Translations under genes and position numbers: made by a program
Assembly: GCA_015232735.1 (NCBI GenBank)
Contig: JADFZC010000126.1
Span: 1 to 7,166, forward strand
Length of the DNA: 7,166 nucleotides
Reading direction: 5' to 3'
Source: Oligoflexales bacterium
Lineage (GTDB): Bacteria > Bdellovibrionota > Oligoflexia > Oligoflexales > Oligoflexaceae
Notes under the pieces: model-generated
Told to the model about the DNA's origin: nothing
The model's database searches: none
Seen by the model: the letters and a program-made list of their open reading frames with translations, nothing else
In this document: piece by piece, positions 7,123-7,166 of the stretch
Position numbering within the stretch: position 1 is the first letter of the stretch
Layout: every line of letters starts with the position of its first letter

Positions 7123-7166
7123 TTATTTAGTCGCACATACTTTCATTATATATGATCCCTACACAA

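Larger units (their letters stand above)
6971..7132. repeat. 162-bp imperfect palindrome of two inverted hairpin units (REP/BIME-like or foldback element)
   Basis: The left half (6971-7051) and the reverse complement of the right half (7132-7052) align without gaps, 54 of 81 positions identical by hand count. The ends are GACTA and TAGTC. Each half contains its own near-perfect hairpin near the outer end. Closer to the centre are ATAGGATCT (7030-7038) facing AGATCCTAT (7065-7073), a GCAAGCT/AGCTTGC hairpin (7015-7029) and the palindrome CTGAAATTTCAG (7051-7062). Two related hairpin units in opposite orientation, in an intergenic position, resemble a BIME or a MITE-like foldback element. No transposase is present and no target-site duplication was found. 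Its family is not recognised. Confidence 0.8.
6921..7166. other. Leader region upstream of the pump genes; no gene
   Basis: No coding frame is credible in these 246 bp. Most of it is the long imperfect palindrome described separately. Outside that, a perfect TATAAT -10-like hexamer lies on the minus strand at 7150-7145, but a matching -35 would fall beyond the window edge. If real, its transcript would run through the palindrome before reaching the adaptor gene. The 50 bp between palindrome and adaptor start contain the ribosome-binding site and no clear promoter. Confidence 0.5.

Overview
The window encodes, entirely on the minus strand, parts of two gene groups from a Gram-negative bacterium. 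A tripartite RND efflux pump implies two membranes. Protein style and moderate base composition fit a Desulfobacterota-type (deltaproteobacterial) organism, but that assignment is a guess. No RNA gene, CRISPR array, transposase or phage gene is visible.

Reading in the direction of transcription (right to left), the window opens with a 162-bp imperfect palindrome at 6971-7132. It is made of two related hairpin units facing each other, which resembles a REP/BIME or foldback repeat. It lies just upstream of a short periplasmic adaptor gene (6920-6318, 200 aa). That protein has a membrane/signal segment, both halves of a lipoyl domain and a coiled-coil hairpin, but no beta-barrel or membrane-proximal domain. 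A gap of 205 bp without a recognisable gene follows.

Next comes a single 1472-codon frame (6112-1694), the main item of interest. Residues 1 to about 995 are a complete HAE-type RND permease with all five proton-relay residues. Residues from about 1022 onward are a complete TolC/OprM-type outer-membrane factor that still carries its own signal-peptide-like hydrophobic segment. The inner-membrane pump and the outer-membrane channel are therefore one uninterrupted reading frame. With the adaptor, a whole envelope-spanning pump is encoded by two genes. A TTG codon with an AGGA motif 7 nt upstream sits exactly at the module boundary, so an internal translation start is an alternative way to make a separate channel protein.

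After a 521-bp AT-rich gap holding small repeats and two tiny ORFs, the 5' two thirds of an AMP-forming long-chain acyl-CoA synthetase gene runs off the left edge (1172-1). Nothing visible links it functionally to the pump, and the gap argues against co-transcription.
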